Source of the DNA: an uncultured Roseobacter sp.
Lineage (GTDB): Bacteria > Pseudomonadota > Alphaproteobacteria > Rhodobacterales > Rhodobacteraceae
Length of the DNA stretch: 64,000 nucleotides
Assembly (NCBI RefSeq): GCF_947492555.1
Contig: NZ_CANLNE010000001.1
Coordinates: 1,353,892-1,417,891 of the forward strand
Direction: 5' to 3'
The translations under genes were made by a program, and so were the position numbers. This document shows positions 51,427 through 59,878 of the stretch, in pieces. Numbering within the stretch: position 1 is the first letter of the stretch; the number at the start of each line of letters is the position of its first letter. Under the pieces are notes generated by a model. That model was not told where the DNA came from, made no database searches, and saw only the letters and a program-made list of their open reading frames with translations.

Positions 51427-51825
51427 ATGGAAAATGCACCGCAAATCACGTTGCTCTTCACCGCGCTTTTCGTGCTGATCAGCGTTCCCATGTCGATATC
51501 CGTGGGCCTCAGGCGGGTGGAAACGGGGGTGATGCTGCTGCACGGCGATGACGAGGACTTGCTCAGACGCATGCGCGCGCATGGAAACTTTACCGAATAC
51601 GTGCCCTTGGCGCTGCTCGGGCTGGCGGGCGTCGAACTGGTGGGCGCGCCCATGTGGCTGGTATTTGGCTGTGGCGGCACGCTGCTGGCGGCGCGGCTGA
51701 TCCACTATGCCGGTTTGCGCACGTCACCGGACAACGTGGGCCGGCTCATTGGCGCGGTGCTCACATCCCTCACGATGCTGGTCTCGGGCGCCGTTATCCT
51801 GCTCGCCCTCGCCGGGGTCATCTGA
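51427..51825 (+). CDS. MAPEG family membrane protein
   Basis: 132 aa with four membrane segments: ITLLFTALFVLISVPMSISV, then EYVPLALLGLAGVELV, MWLVFGCGGTLLAARLIHYA and LIGAVLTSLTMLVSGAVILL. The RMRAHGNFTEYVPLAL motif is characteristic of MAPEG (glutathione-dependent membrane) proteins. Its stop overlaps the next start (TGATG), so the two are coupled. 22 bp after the VOC gene. Confidence 0.88.
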   Translation: MENAPQITLLFTALFVLISVPMSISVGLRRVETGVMLLHGDDEDLLRRMRAHGNFTEYVPLALLGLAGVELVGAPMWLVFGCGGTLLAARLIHYAGLRTSPDNVGRLIGAVLTSLTMLVSGAVILLALAGVI

Positions 51826-52169
51826 TGCCGCAGGACGCAGAACTCACCCACCGCATGCGCCTCGCCCTAGAGGCGCATGCGGGCATCTCGGAAAAGCGCA
51901 TGATGGGTGGCACCTGCTTTTTCCTTAACGGCAACATGCTGAGCGGCGCGCGGCGCGACAAGGATGGTGTCCGCCGCTTCATGTTCCGCGTCGGCAAAGA
52001 CCGGGAAGCCGCCGCCCTCGCCAGGCCGGAAGCGCGGCCTGTCATTCACGGCACCCGCAAGCTGGGTGGTTTCATTCTGGTGGTTGATGAGGACTGCCCC
52101 GACGCCAAATTACGCGATTGGTTGGGCCTCTGCCTTAAGCATGCCGCCGCCCTGCCGCCCAAATCGTGA
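51825..52169 (+). CDS. TfoX N-terminal domain protein
   Basis: 114 aa. KRMMGGTCFFLNGNMLSGAR, MFRVGKDREAAALARPEARP and LGGFILVVDEDCPDAKLRDW are the conserved segments of the TfoX/Sxy N-terminal domain. It lacks the C-terminal domain of competence regulator TfoX, so a competence role is not implied. It overlaps the MAPEG stop by one base and precedes the DUF2461 gene by 12 bp. Confidence 0.87.
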   Translation: MPQDAELTHRMRLALEAHAGISEKRMMGGTCFFLNGNMLSGARRDKDGVRRFMFRVGKDREAAALARPEARPVIHGTRKLGGFILVVDEDCPDAKLRDWLGLCLKHAAALPPKS

Positions 52170-52181
52170 AAGGACCTTCGC

Positions 52182-52838
52182 ATGCCTCGTTTCGATCATT
52201 TTTCCAAAGAAGCGTTGGGATTTCTCACCGATCTGAAATCCAACAACACGCGCGACTGGTTCAACCAGCACCGGAACACCTATGAAGTCGAGGTCCGGGA
52301 ACCGACCAAAGAATTTGCCCACCAAATGAGCCACGCGCTGGGGCAGTTCACCGGGCGGAGGCATGACGCCAAGATCTACCGGATCAACCGGGACATCCGG
52401 TTTTCCAAGGACAAGACGCCCTACAACGTTCATATCCACATCTCCTTTGCGCCGCAGTCGGATCAGGTGAGCCCGCCTATGTGGTTCTTTGGCCTCTCGC
52501 CGGAAAAGCTGTCGCTGGGCTGCGGCGTGTTTCAATACGACAAGGAGAGCCTGGCACGGTTCCGGGCTGCGATGGCCGGACCGCAAGGGGCCGCACTGAT
52601 CCGCCTCGCGGACGAGATGGAAGCGCAGGGATTGAGGGTCAGCACGCCGGACCTGAAACGGGTGCCACCGGGGTATGACAAGGCACACCCCCACGGCGAG
52701 GCCCTGCGGCGTAAGGGGCTGTCCGGATGGACGGATCTCGATCCGGGCTTTGCGACAGCCCCCGGTCTCACGGCCAGAACCCTACAGGAGATGACAGCAT
52801 TGCGCCCCATCTACGATCTGCTGATCGACCTCACCTGA
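52182..52838 (+). CDS. DUF2461/TIGR02453 family protein
   Basis: 218 aa. FSKEALGFLTDLKSNNTRDW, FNQHRNTYEVEVREPTKEF, RDIRFSKDKTPYNVHIHISF and GLSPEKLSLGCGVFQYDKES are the conserved blocks. The function of this widespread family is not known. It is the last gene of the ECF42-linked run, followed by a long hairpin. AAAGGACCTTCGC precedes the ATG. Confidence 0.88.
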   Translation: MPRFDHFSKEALGFLTDLKSNNTRDWFNQHRNTYEVEVREPTKEFAHQMSHALGQFTGRRHDAKIYRINRDIRFSKDKTPYNVHIHISFAPQSDQVSPPMWFFGLSPEKLSLGCGVFQYDKESLARFRAAMAGPQGAALIRLADEMEAQGLRVSTPDLKRVPPGYDKAHPHGEALRRKGLSGWTDLDPGFATAPGLTARTLQEMTALRPIYDLLIDLT

Positions 52839-52844
52839 AGAAAA

Positions 52845-52899
52845 GGGCGGTTTCCAGCGTTTGGGCCACCCCTCCCGGCTGCGCCCAAAAACGCCGCCC
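52845..52899 (+). terminator. Long hairpin after DUF2461 gene, candidate terminator
   Basis: GGGCG pairs with CGCCC at the ends (52845-52849 and 52895-52899), GCGTTTGGGC with GCCCAAAAACGC inside. It begins 7 bp after the stop codon. The T-tract (AAATTTTAAG) is weak, so termination efficiency is uncertain. Confidence 0.45.
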
Positions 52900-53188
52900 G
52901 ACTAAATTTTAAGCATTCCGCTAGTTTTTAGGCGTCCGGCTCGGTGGACCGCCGCATTCCCGCCCGCGATGCCAGCATTCGCTGGCCCGTCCCGCATGCT
53001 TGCGCTCAATTGAGTGCGCTCAAGATGGGCATTAACGCCGCGCAGGGGGTCATCCTGGCAGATAGCTCCCCCCGCGCGACTACAACATCACTGTTGCGGG
53101 ACCTGACTTACACCGGTCGGACCACCCTTGGAAAGCGCCCGATGCGCCGCCCGAGTCCCCCGCAGCGACACACAGGGACGAACGACCT
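52900..53188. other. Leader/promoter region of urtA
   Basis: No gene recognised. It contains the 10-bp palindrome CTCAATTGAG (53005-53014) within GCGCTCAATTGAGTGCGC (53002-53019), a possible operator 170 bp upstream of urtA. No good sigma-54 promoter was found. Confidence 0.4.
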
Positions 53189-54469
53189 ATGACGCTGAAA
53201 TTTTCCTCCTATGTAACCGCTGCCGTATTGGGCAGCGCCGCAATGGCTGCTGCCGAATGCGCGGACCCGGTCAAGGTGGGCGTGCTGCACTCGCTCTCCG
53301 GCACCATGGCCATCTCCGAAACAACGCTCAAAGACACCATGCTGATGCTGATCGAAAAGCAGAACGCCGCCGGTGGCGTGCTGGGCTGCCAGATCGAGGC
53401 CGTGGTGGTCGATCCCGCCTCGGACTGGCCACTGTTTGCCGAAAAAGCGCGTGAGCTGCTGACCGTGCACGATGTCGACGTGATCTTTGGCAACTGGACA
53501 TCCGTGTCGCGCAAATCCGTACTGCCGGTCATCGAAGAGCTGAACGGGCTGCTGTTCTACCCGGTACAGTATGAAGGCGAAGAAAGCTCCAAGAACGTCT
53601 TCTACACCGGCGCCGCACCGAACCAGCAGGCAATCCCGGCGGTGGATTACTTCCTCGAAGAACTGGGCGTAGAGAAATTCGCCCTGCTCGGCACCGACTA
53701 TGTTTACCCACGCACGACCAACAATATTCTGGAGCAATACCTGAAGGACAAGGGCATTGCGGCGGACGATATCTTTGTGAACTACACGCCCTTTGGCCAC
53801 TCTGACTGGGCCACCATCGTGGGCGATGTGGTGGCCCTGGGCGAGGACGGCAAGCAGGTCGGTGTGATCTCCACCATCAACGGCGACGCCAACATTGGCT
53901 TTTACAAGGAGCTGGCAGCTGCTGATATCTCGGCTGATGACATCCCCGTTGTCGCCTTCTCTGTGGGTGAGGAAGAACTCTCCGGCCTCGACACCTCGAA
54001 CCTTGTGGGGCACCTCGCTGCATGGAACTATTTCCAGTCTGCGGACACGCCCGCCAACACCGAATTCATCGACGCCTGGAAGGCGTTTGCCGGTGACGAG
54101 CGGGTGACCAACGACCCGATGGAGGCACATTACATCGGTTTCAACATGTGGGTGAATGCGGCGACCGAAGCGGGTACCACCGATGTCGATGCCGTGCGCA
54201 CGGCCATGTACGGGCAGGAATTCCCGAACCTGACCGGCGGCACCGCCGTCATGCTGCCGAACCACCATTTGGCAAAACCGGTGCTGATCGGCGAGATCAC
54301 GGCGGACGGTCAGTTCGACATCATCTCGCAGACCAAGGAAGTACCGGGCGACGCCTGGACCGACTTCCTGCCGGACAGCGCCAAGCTTGTGTCCGACTGG
54401 AAAGAGCTCGGCTGCGGCATGTTCAACACCGAGACCGAGACCTGCGTTCAGTTGACCTCGAACTACTGA
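53189..54469 (+). CDS. urtA: Urea ABC transporter substrate-binding protein
   Basis: 426 aa. Signal peptide at 1-22 (LKFSSYVTAAVLGSAAMAAA). The mature part matches UrtA: PVKVGVLHSLSGTMAISETT, LGCQIEAVVVDPASDWPLFA, VIFGNWTSVSRKSVLPVIEE and FYPVQYEGEESSKNVFYTGA, followed by ALLGTDYVYPRTTN. It binds urea in the periplasm. First gene of urtABCDE; 67 bp before urtB. Confidence 0.95.
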   Translation: MTLKFSSYVTAAVLGSAAMAAAECADPVKVGVLHSLSGTMAISETTLKDTMLMLIEKQNAAGGVLGCQIEAVVVDPASDWPLFAEKARELLTVHDVDVIFGNWTSVSRKSVLPVIEELNGLLFYPVQYEGEESSKNVFYTGAAPNQQAIPAVDYFLEELGVEKFALLGTDYVYPRTTNNILEQYLKDKGIAADDIFVNYTPFGHSDWATIVGDVVALGEDGKQVGVISTINGDANIGFYKELAAADISADDIPVVAFSVGEEELSGLDTSNLVGHLAAWNYFQSADTPANTEFIDAWKAFAGDERVTNDPMEAHYIGFNMWVNAATEAGTTDVDAVRTAMYGQEFPNLTGGTAVMLPNHHLAKPVLIGEITADGQFDIISQTKEVPGDAWTDFLPDSAKLVSDWKELGCGMFNTETETCVQLTSNY

Positions 54470-54536
54470 TCACCAAGACCGGGGCCGCATCCTCCTCCCC
54501 GCGGCCCCGCCAAGTCCAAGACCGAAGGCTTCCCCC

Positions 54537-56462
54537 ATGCGCCGCATTTTCTACGCCATTGCACTTTGTCTTGGCACCGTCATGGCCGCGCAGGCGCAGG
54601 AGCTTCAGGCGATCCTGCAAACCCATGCGGATGAAATCGCCAAACCCTCGCGTAAGACTGTAGATGTTGCGCTGGAGGACCTGATCGCCTCCGGTCTGCC
54701 GCGCGTGCCGGGCTTTCTGGAGGCCTGGGTCGGGAAATCCGTCTGGCAGCGGGACGACGGGCAGTTCTTCATCGGCAGTGCTGACGGGGATCAAATTGCT
54801 CTGCGCGACGTGGACACGGGCGCCGAGAGCGTCGCGGATAAGTCCGCATTCAAACAACTCAAGCCCAATGGCGGCGTGCGCCGGGTGATCGGCACTGCGC
54901 TTGTGCAGTTTCAGCTCAGCGATGACAATCTGGAGCGCCGCACCACTGCCGTCGCCTCCATCGCGCGCAGGCCGGCCGCGGATCAACTGGCCCCCCTGCT
55001 GGCCTCCATTGACGGCGAACCGGACCCGGTCCTCAAGACCCGCAAGATACAACTGGCCAATTTCCTCTCTGCGCGCTTTGCGGACAGCCCTGAAGAGCGC
55101 ATCACCGCCATCAACAGTCTGGCCAAAGATACCAGCGTCGAGGCGCGCAGCGTGCTCAACCAAATCCTGCAAACCCGCGCGGGCGTCGCAACGTCGGAGC
55201 CGGATGGCAATCTCGCGCGCCTTCTCGACCCGATGCAGGCCCCCGATGCCTTTTATTCCCAACTGGTGGAGGCGGGTTTTGCCCCGGCGCGTACCGGACC
55301 GGCAGTGATCCGTGCCGCTCTGGAAGCCAATATCACCGAGGGTCGGGTTGGCGGTGTCCCCCTGGCCCAGCTGAGCACGGACACCGCGCGAGAACGGGCC
55401 TATGCCGCGCTCGCCAGAGAAGGGTTGGCGGCCCCGCTCGTCACGACACAAACGCGTGACCATGCGCTGGGGGAATACCTCTTCTACGAACTCTATGATG
55501 AGCCCAACGCCGAAATCACCGCCGCCGCGGAAGCTGCCCTCGCATCGGTGGAACAGCGGGTGGCCTTTGCCCAGGCGGCGGATCTCGCGCTTGACGGGCT
55601 TTCGCTCGCCTCGATCTATTTCCTTGCGGCCATCGGCCTTGCCATTACCTTCGGCGTGATGGGCGTGATCAACATGGCCCATGGCGAATTCATCATGATG
55701 GGGGCCTACACAGGCTACGTTGTCCAGACCTTCATCCCCGACTATACGGTTTCGATCCTTGTCGCCCTGCCGCTGGCCTTCGCCATCACCTTCGGTGCGG
55801 GTGTCACGATGGAGCGGCTGGTGATCCGCCACCTCTATCACCGCCCGCTGGAGACGCTGCTGGCCACCTTCGGCATTTCCATCGCGCTGCAGCAACTGGC
55901 CAAGAACATCTTCGGCACTCAGGCGCGCCCGCTGACCTCGCCCGACTGGCTGGACGGTGCCTGGGTGATCTCCGACGTGATCGCCATCAGCTACATCCGC
56001 ATCGCGATCTTCGTGCTGGCGCTCATCTTCCTTGCGCTCATCCTCTTCGTGCTGAAACGCACCCGTCTGGGGCTGGAGGTCCGCGCCGTGACGCAGAACC
56101 CCGGCATGGCGGCCAGCATGGGCATCAACCCTGATCGCATCAACATGCTGACCTTCGGCCTGGGCTCCGGCATCGCGGGCATCGCCGGGGTGGCCATCGG
56201 CCTCTACGCCAAGGTGACATCGGAAATGGGGGCAGATTACATCGTGCAAAGCTTCATGACCGTGGTCGTGGGCGGCGTCGGCAACGTCTGGGGCACGCTG
56301 GCGGGCGCGTCGATGATCGGGTTCCTGCAAAAAGGCATCGAGTGGTTGAACCCCTCCAACACGCTGGCCGCCCAGACCTACATGATCCTCTTCATCATCC
56401 TCTTCATCCAGTTCCGGCCCAAGGGCATCGTCGCCCTCAAAGGCCGGGCGGCGGCGGACTGA
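54537..56462 (+). CDS. urtB: Urea ABC transporter permease UrtB
   Basis: 641 aa, longer than a plain permease. After a signal-like start (residues 1-20) a helical repeat region covers about 20-335 (RRTTAVASIARRPAADQLAP, then ITAINSLAKDTSVEARSV), a HEAT-like extension found in UrtB. The permease domain begins near 350 with LASIYFLAAIGLAITFGVMG and ends with QTYMILFIILFIQFRPKGIV. It forms the urea channel together with UrtC. Confidence 0.95.
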   Translation: MRRIFYAIALCLGTVMAAQAQELQAILQTHADEIAKPSRKTVDVALEDLIASGLPRVPGFLEAWVGKSVWQRDDGQFFIGSADGDQIALRDVDTGAESVADKSAFKQLKPNGGVRRVIGTALVQFQLSDDNLERRTTAVASIARRPAADQLAPLLASIDGEPDPVLKTRKIQLANFLSARFADSPEERITAINSLAKDTSVEARSVLNQILQTRAGVATSEPDGNLARLLDPMQAPDAFYSQLVEAGFAPARTGPAVIRAALEANITEGRVGGVPLAQLSTDTARERAYAALAREGLAAPLVTTQTRDHALGEYLFYELYDEPNAEITAAAEAALASVEQRVAFAQAADLALDGLSLASIYFLAAIGLAITFGVMGVINMAHGEFIMMGAYTGYVVQTFIPDYTVSILVALPLAFAITFGAGVTMERLVIRHLYHRPLETLLATFGISIALQQLAKNIFGTQARPLTSPDWLDGAWVISDVIAISYIRIAIFVLALIFLALILFVLKRTRLGLEVRAVTQNPGMAASMGINPDRINMLTFGLGSGIAGIAGVAIGLYAKVTSEMGADYIVQSFMTVVVGGVGNVWGTLAGASMIGFLQKGIEWLNPSNTLAAQTYMILFIILFIQFRPKGIVALKGRAAAD

Positions 56463-56466
56463 CCCC

Positions 56467-57633
56467 ATGCGCAAAAGCTTTCTCTCCGAAAACCCCTCCG
56501 TTCTGTGGTTCATCGCCGCGCTCGGCCTTTTCACCCTCGTGATCACCCTGCTGTCCGAAGCCACCGGCGCCGGGCTGATCTCCACCTCCTTCGTGAAAAC
56601 GTTGGGCAAGACGCTGTGCCTTTGCCTCATCGCCATCGCGATGGACGTGGTCTGGGGCTATTGCGGCATCCTCTCGCTGGGGCATTTCGCCTTTTTCGGC
56701 ATTGGCGGCTACGCCATCGGCATGTGGCTGATGTACGCGCGCACCGAAGGCATCGTGCTGGAGAGCCTCTCGGGCCAGACCATCCCGCCCACGCCGCAGG
56801 AAATCTCTGACGCCATCGGCAACCAGATTTTCGGCGTGGTCGGATCGTCGGAGTTCCCCTTGATCTGGGCCTTTGCCGACAGCCTGTTCCTGCAACTGCT
56901 GATGGTGGTGCTGGTCCCCGGCCTGCTGGCGCTGGTCTTTGGCTGGCTCGCTTTCCGCAGCCGCGTCACCGGCGTCTACCTGTCGATCCTGACACAGGCG
57001 ATGACGCTGGCCCTGTCGCTCTATCTCTTCCAGAACGACAGCGGATTGCGCGGCAACAACGGCCTCTCCGGTCTGCAGAACATTCCCGGGTTCGAAGGCA
57101 CGCCACAATCGACCATCGCCATCGTCTTCTTCCTCATCTCTGCCACAGCCCTCGGCGCAGGCTATGTGTTCTTTGCCTGGATCGTCTCGGGTAAGATGGG
57201 CAGCGTGATCAAGGGCATCCGCGACAACGAGGCCCGCGTGCGCTTCCTCGGCTACCACGTGGAAAGCTACAAGCTCTTTGTCTTCACCATCACCGCTGTC
57301 ATCTCCGGCATCGCGGGCGCGCTCTACTACCCGCAGGCGGGCATCATCAACCCCGGCGAAATCGCCCCCATCGCTTCGATCTACCTTGCCGTCTGGGTCG
57401 CCATCGGCGGGCGCGGCAGGCTCTATGGCGCGGTGATCGGCGCGGCCTTTGTCTCGCTGCTCTCCAGCTGGTTTACGGGGGGCGGCGCACCTGACATCAA
57501 CCTCGGGTTCTACATCATCCAATGGACCGACTGGTGGCTGGTGCTGCTGGGCCTGTCCTTCGTCGCGGTCACCCTGCTCTTTCCCAAAGGCATCGGCGGG
57601 CTCTTTGACTATCTGGTGAGGAAACAGCCATGA
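56467..57633 (+). CDS. urtC: Urea ABC transporter permease UrtC
   Basis: 388 aa. FIAALGLFTLVITLLSEATG, CLCLIAIAMDVVWGYCGILS, LSLGHFAFFGIGGYAIGMWL, LVFGWLAFRSRVTGVYLSIL and VIKGIRDNEARVRFLGYHVE (EAA-like loop) match LivM-type permeases of the Urt system. About eight to ten membrane helices. Only 4 bp after urtB; its stop overlaps urtD by 4 bp. Confidence 0.95.
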   Translation: MRKSFLSENPSVLWFIAALGLFTLVITLLSEATGAGLISTSFVKTLGKTLCLCLIAIAMDVVWGYCGILSLGHFAFFGIGGYAIGMWLMYARTEGIVLESLSGQTIPPTPQEISDAIGNQIFGVVGSSEFPLIWAFADSLFLQLLMVVLVPGLLALVFGWLAFRSRVTGVYLSILTQAMTLALSLYLFQNDSGLRGNNGLSGLQNIPGFEGTPQSTIAIVFFLISATALGAGYVFFAWIVSGKMGSVIKGIRDNEARVRFLGYHVESYKLFVFTITAVISGIAGALYYPQAGIINPGEIAPIASIYLAVWVAIGGRGRLYGAVIGAAFVSLLSSWFTGGGAPDINLGFYIIQWTDWWLVLLGLSFVAVTLLFPKGIGGLFDYLVRKQP

Positions 57634-58379
57634 GCATGCTTCTGGAGGTCTCCGGCGTGTCGGTCAGTTTCGACGGGTTCCGCGCCATCAACAACCTGTC
57701 GATCAACTTCGCCCCGGCGGAACTGCGGGCGATCATCGGCCCCAATGGTGCGGGCAAGACAACCTTCATGGACATTGTGACCGGCAAGACGAAACCGGAT
57801 GAGGGCCACGTGATCTGGGGCGACAGAAACATCTCCCTGCTCGGCCTGTCCGAAAGCCAGATTGCGATGGAAGGCATCGGGCGAAAGTTCCAGAAACCCA
57901 CCGTGTTCGAAGACCAAACCGTGCGCCAGAACCTTGCCATGGCACTCAAGAACCCGCGCGGGCCCTTCGCGGTGCTGACCCACAAGAAGACAGCCAGGAA
58001 CGCCGCGCGGATCGAGGCGATTGCCGCGGAGATCGGACTTCTGGACAGCCTGACCCGCCCGGCGGGAGAACTCAGCCACGGGCAAAAGCAATGGCTGGAG
58101 ATCGGCATGCTGCTGGCGCAGGACCCGCGCCTGTTGCTGGTCGATGAACCCGCCGCCGGCATGACCGTCGAGGAACGCGAGAAGACCACCGACATCCTGC
58201 GCCGCGCCGCCGAAACCCGCGCCGTTGTGGTTGTCGAACATGATATGGAGTTCGTGCGCCGCCTGAACTGCAAGGTTACCGTGCTGCACGAAGGGTCCGT
58301 GCTGGCCGAAGGCAGCCTCGATCATGTCACCGCAAACCAGCAGGTGATCGACGTCTACCTGGGGCGGTCCCATGCTTGA
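57630..58379 (+). CDS. urtD: Urea ABC transporter ATP-binding protein UrtD
   Basis: 249 aa. Walker A GPNGAGKTT, Q-loop GRKFQKPTVFEDQ, signature ELSHGQKQWLEIGMLLAQDP, Walker B LLLVDEPAAGMTVEE, H-loop VEHDMEF. The LSHGQKQW signature is typical for UrtD (LivG-type). Overlaps urtC by 4 bp and urtE by 8 bp. Confidence 0.95.
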   Translation: MSMLLEVSGVSVSFDGFRAINNLSINFAPAELRAIIGPNGAGKTTFMDIVTGKTKPDEGHVIWGDRNISLLGLSESQIAMEGIGRKFQKPTVFEDQTVRQNLAMALKNPRGPFAVLTHKKTARNAARIEAIAAEIGLLDSLTRPAGELSHGQKQWLEIGMLLAQDPRLLLVDEPAAGMTVEEREKTTDILRRAAETRAVVVVEHDMEFVRRLNCKVTVLHEGSVLAEGSLDHVTANQQVIDVYLGRSHA

Positions 58380-59067
58380 GGTCGGCGATCTCTCCCTGCA
58401 TTACGGTCAGAGCCGCATTCTCTATGACATCACCTTTGCCGCCGTGCAGGGGCAGATCACGGCAGTGATGGGCAACAACGGTGTTGGCAAGACCAGCCTG
58501 CTCAAGGCCATCGCCGGTCGCTACCCCGCCTCGGGGGGCAATATCACGCTGGACGGCCACCCCCTGCCCCGCGGCTCCGCCACGCAGGCCGCCCTCGCGG
58601 GCATCGCCTACGTCCCTCAGGGCCGCGAAGTCTTTCCGATGATGAGCGTGCAGGAAAACCTCGAAACCGGGTTTGCCTGCCTACCGAAACCGGATCACCA
58701 TGTGCCTGACCACATCTTTGATCTCTTCCCGGTGCTGGGCGACATGCGCAGCCGGCGCGGCGGCGATCTCTCGGGCGGGCAGCAACAGCAGCTGGCCATC
58801 GCCCGCGCGCTGATCACCCGGCCCAAGGTGCTTTTGCTCGATGAGCCCACCGAAGGCATCCAGCCCAACATTATCCAGCAGATCGGCGATGCGCTGGAAC
58901 TGCTGCGCACGCAGGGTGAGATGGCCATCGTGCTGGTCGAACAGAACGCGGATTTTGCCTACCGGCTGGGCGACAGTTTCGTGCTGATGGAAGGCGGGCG
59001 GGTCAAACGGGCGCGGGCCAAGGCCGATTACGCCATGGCCGATCTCTTGCAGGATCTGGCGCTCTGA
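58372..59067 (+). CDS. urtE: Urea ABC transporter ATP-binding protein UrtE
   Basis: 231 aa LivF-type ATPase. Walker A GNNGVGKTS, signature LSGGQQQQLAIARALITRPK, Walker B VLLLDEPTEGIQPNI, H-loop LVEQNADFA. Last gene of the urt operon. It overlaps urtD by 8 bp and ends directly against the convergent LysE gene with no gap. No urease genes are in the window. Confidence 0.95.
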   Translation: MLEVGDLSLHYGQSRILYDITFAAVQGQITAVMGNNGVGKTSLLKAIAGRYPASGGNITLDGHPLPRGSATQAALAGIAYVPQGREVFPMMSVQENLETGFACLPKPDHHVPDHIFDLFPVLGDMRSRRGGDLSGGQQQQLAIARALITRPKVLLLDEPTEGIQPNIIQQIGDALELLRTQGEMAIVLVEQNADFAYRLGDSFVLMEGGRVKRARAKADYAMADLLQDLAL

Positions 59068-59697
59068 TCACCGCTGCGGCTGGAAATCCTTGCTCGCCAG
59101 CAGGCCCGCTGCCGCGATCATCAGCGCACCGCAGATGCGGTTGATCAGGGTGAAGGAAAACCGTTTCAAGGCCGTCGCGGCCCGCACCCCAAGCCAGCCC
59201 CAGAGCAGCAGGATCACCCCGTCGACCGCGATATAGGTCACCCCGAGGATCAGAAGCTGTGGCAGCACCGGCAGCGCGGGGTCGATGAACTGCGGGAAAA
59301 GCGCGCCGAAGAACACCACCGCAAAGGGGTTGGCCATAGAAGTAACAAACCCCTGCCGGAACAGGCGCAGCGCGCCGCCCGCCGTGCCTGCGCCCACCTC
59401 TCGCCCGCCATCCTTGCTCCGAAAGAGCTGCACCCCGATCCAGAGCAGGTAAGCCACGCCCAGCCACTTGATCCACAGAAACGCACTGGCCGATGTGGCA
59501 ATGACCGCCGCCAGACCAAAGGCCGCAGCCGTCATCTGCACCGCATTGGCAGAAAGATCCCCGGCAATCGTAAAAACGCTGCGGCGCAGCCCGTGCCGGA
59601 TGCTGTTGGAGATGATCAGCAGCTGGCTGGTGTCCGGCGGGGTGGCGAAAAAGACGGCGACAGCTGCCAGATAAAGCAGGTAGATTTCCAGTGACAT
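59068..59697 (-). CDS. LysE family exporter
   Basis: 209 aa with about six membrane segments. YLLYLAAVAVFFATPPDTSQ (the P-P-D-T replaces the usual PGP), LLIISNSIRHGLRRSVFTIA, LWIKWLGVAYLLWIGVQLFR and GFVTSMANPFAVVFFGALFP match LysE/RhtB exporters. It faces the urt operon tail to tail; no overlap. Substrate unknown, so it may or may not relate to nitrogen metabolism. Confidence 0.87.
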   Translation of the reverse strand: MSLEIYLLYLAAVAVFFATPPDTSQLLIISNSIRHGLRRSVFTIAGDLSANAVQMTAAAFGLAAVIATSASAFLWIKWLGVAYLLWIGVQLFRSKDGGREVGAGTAGGALRLFRQGFVTSMANPFAVVFFGALFPQFIDPALPVLPQLLILGVTYIAVDGVILLLWGWLGVRAATALKRFSFTLINRICGALMIAAAGLLASKDFQPQR

Positions 59698-59878
59698 ATG
59701 CGGCGCGTCCTTCCTCGTGTCCCGGAACGCTAGCCGCGCAAACCCCGCAACGTCAATGTGTCACCGGCCGGTGGTATTTTGGAATGCCCATCGACTCTTG
59801 GCGGCCAAAGGCATAACGACGCGGCAACCGCGCCCCTGCGCAGGCGGCTTTGCCGTGCACCACACGAAGGACTTTTCC

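Noticed and set aside
52900..53188. Sigma-54 promoter for urtA
   Set aside because: Sites resembling TGGC...TTGC were checked, but the GG to GC spacing did not fit.
54423..56636. 737-residue open frame on the minus strand, and a 361-residue one at 56437-57522
   Set aside because: Antisense to urtB and urtC. His/Asp/Arg-rich composition without domains is typical of shadow frames.
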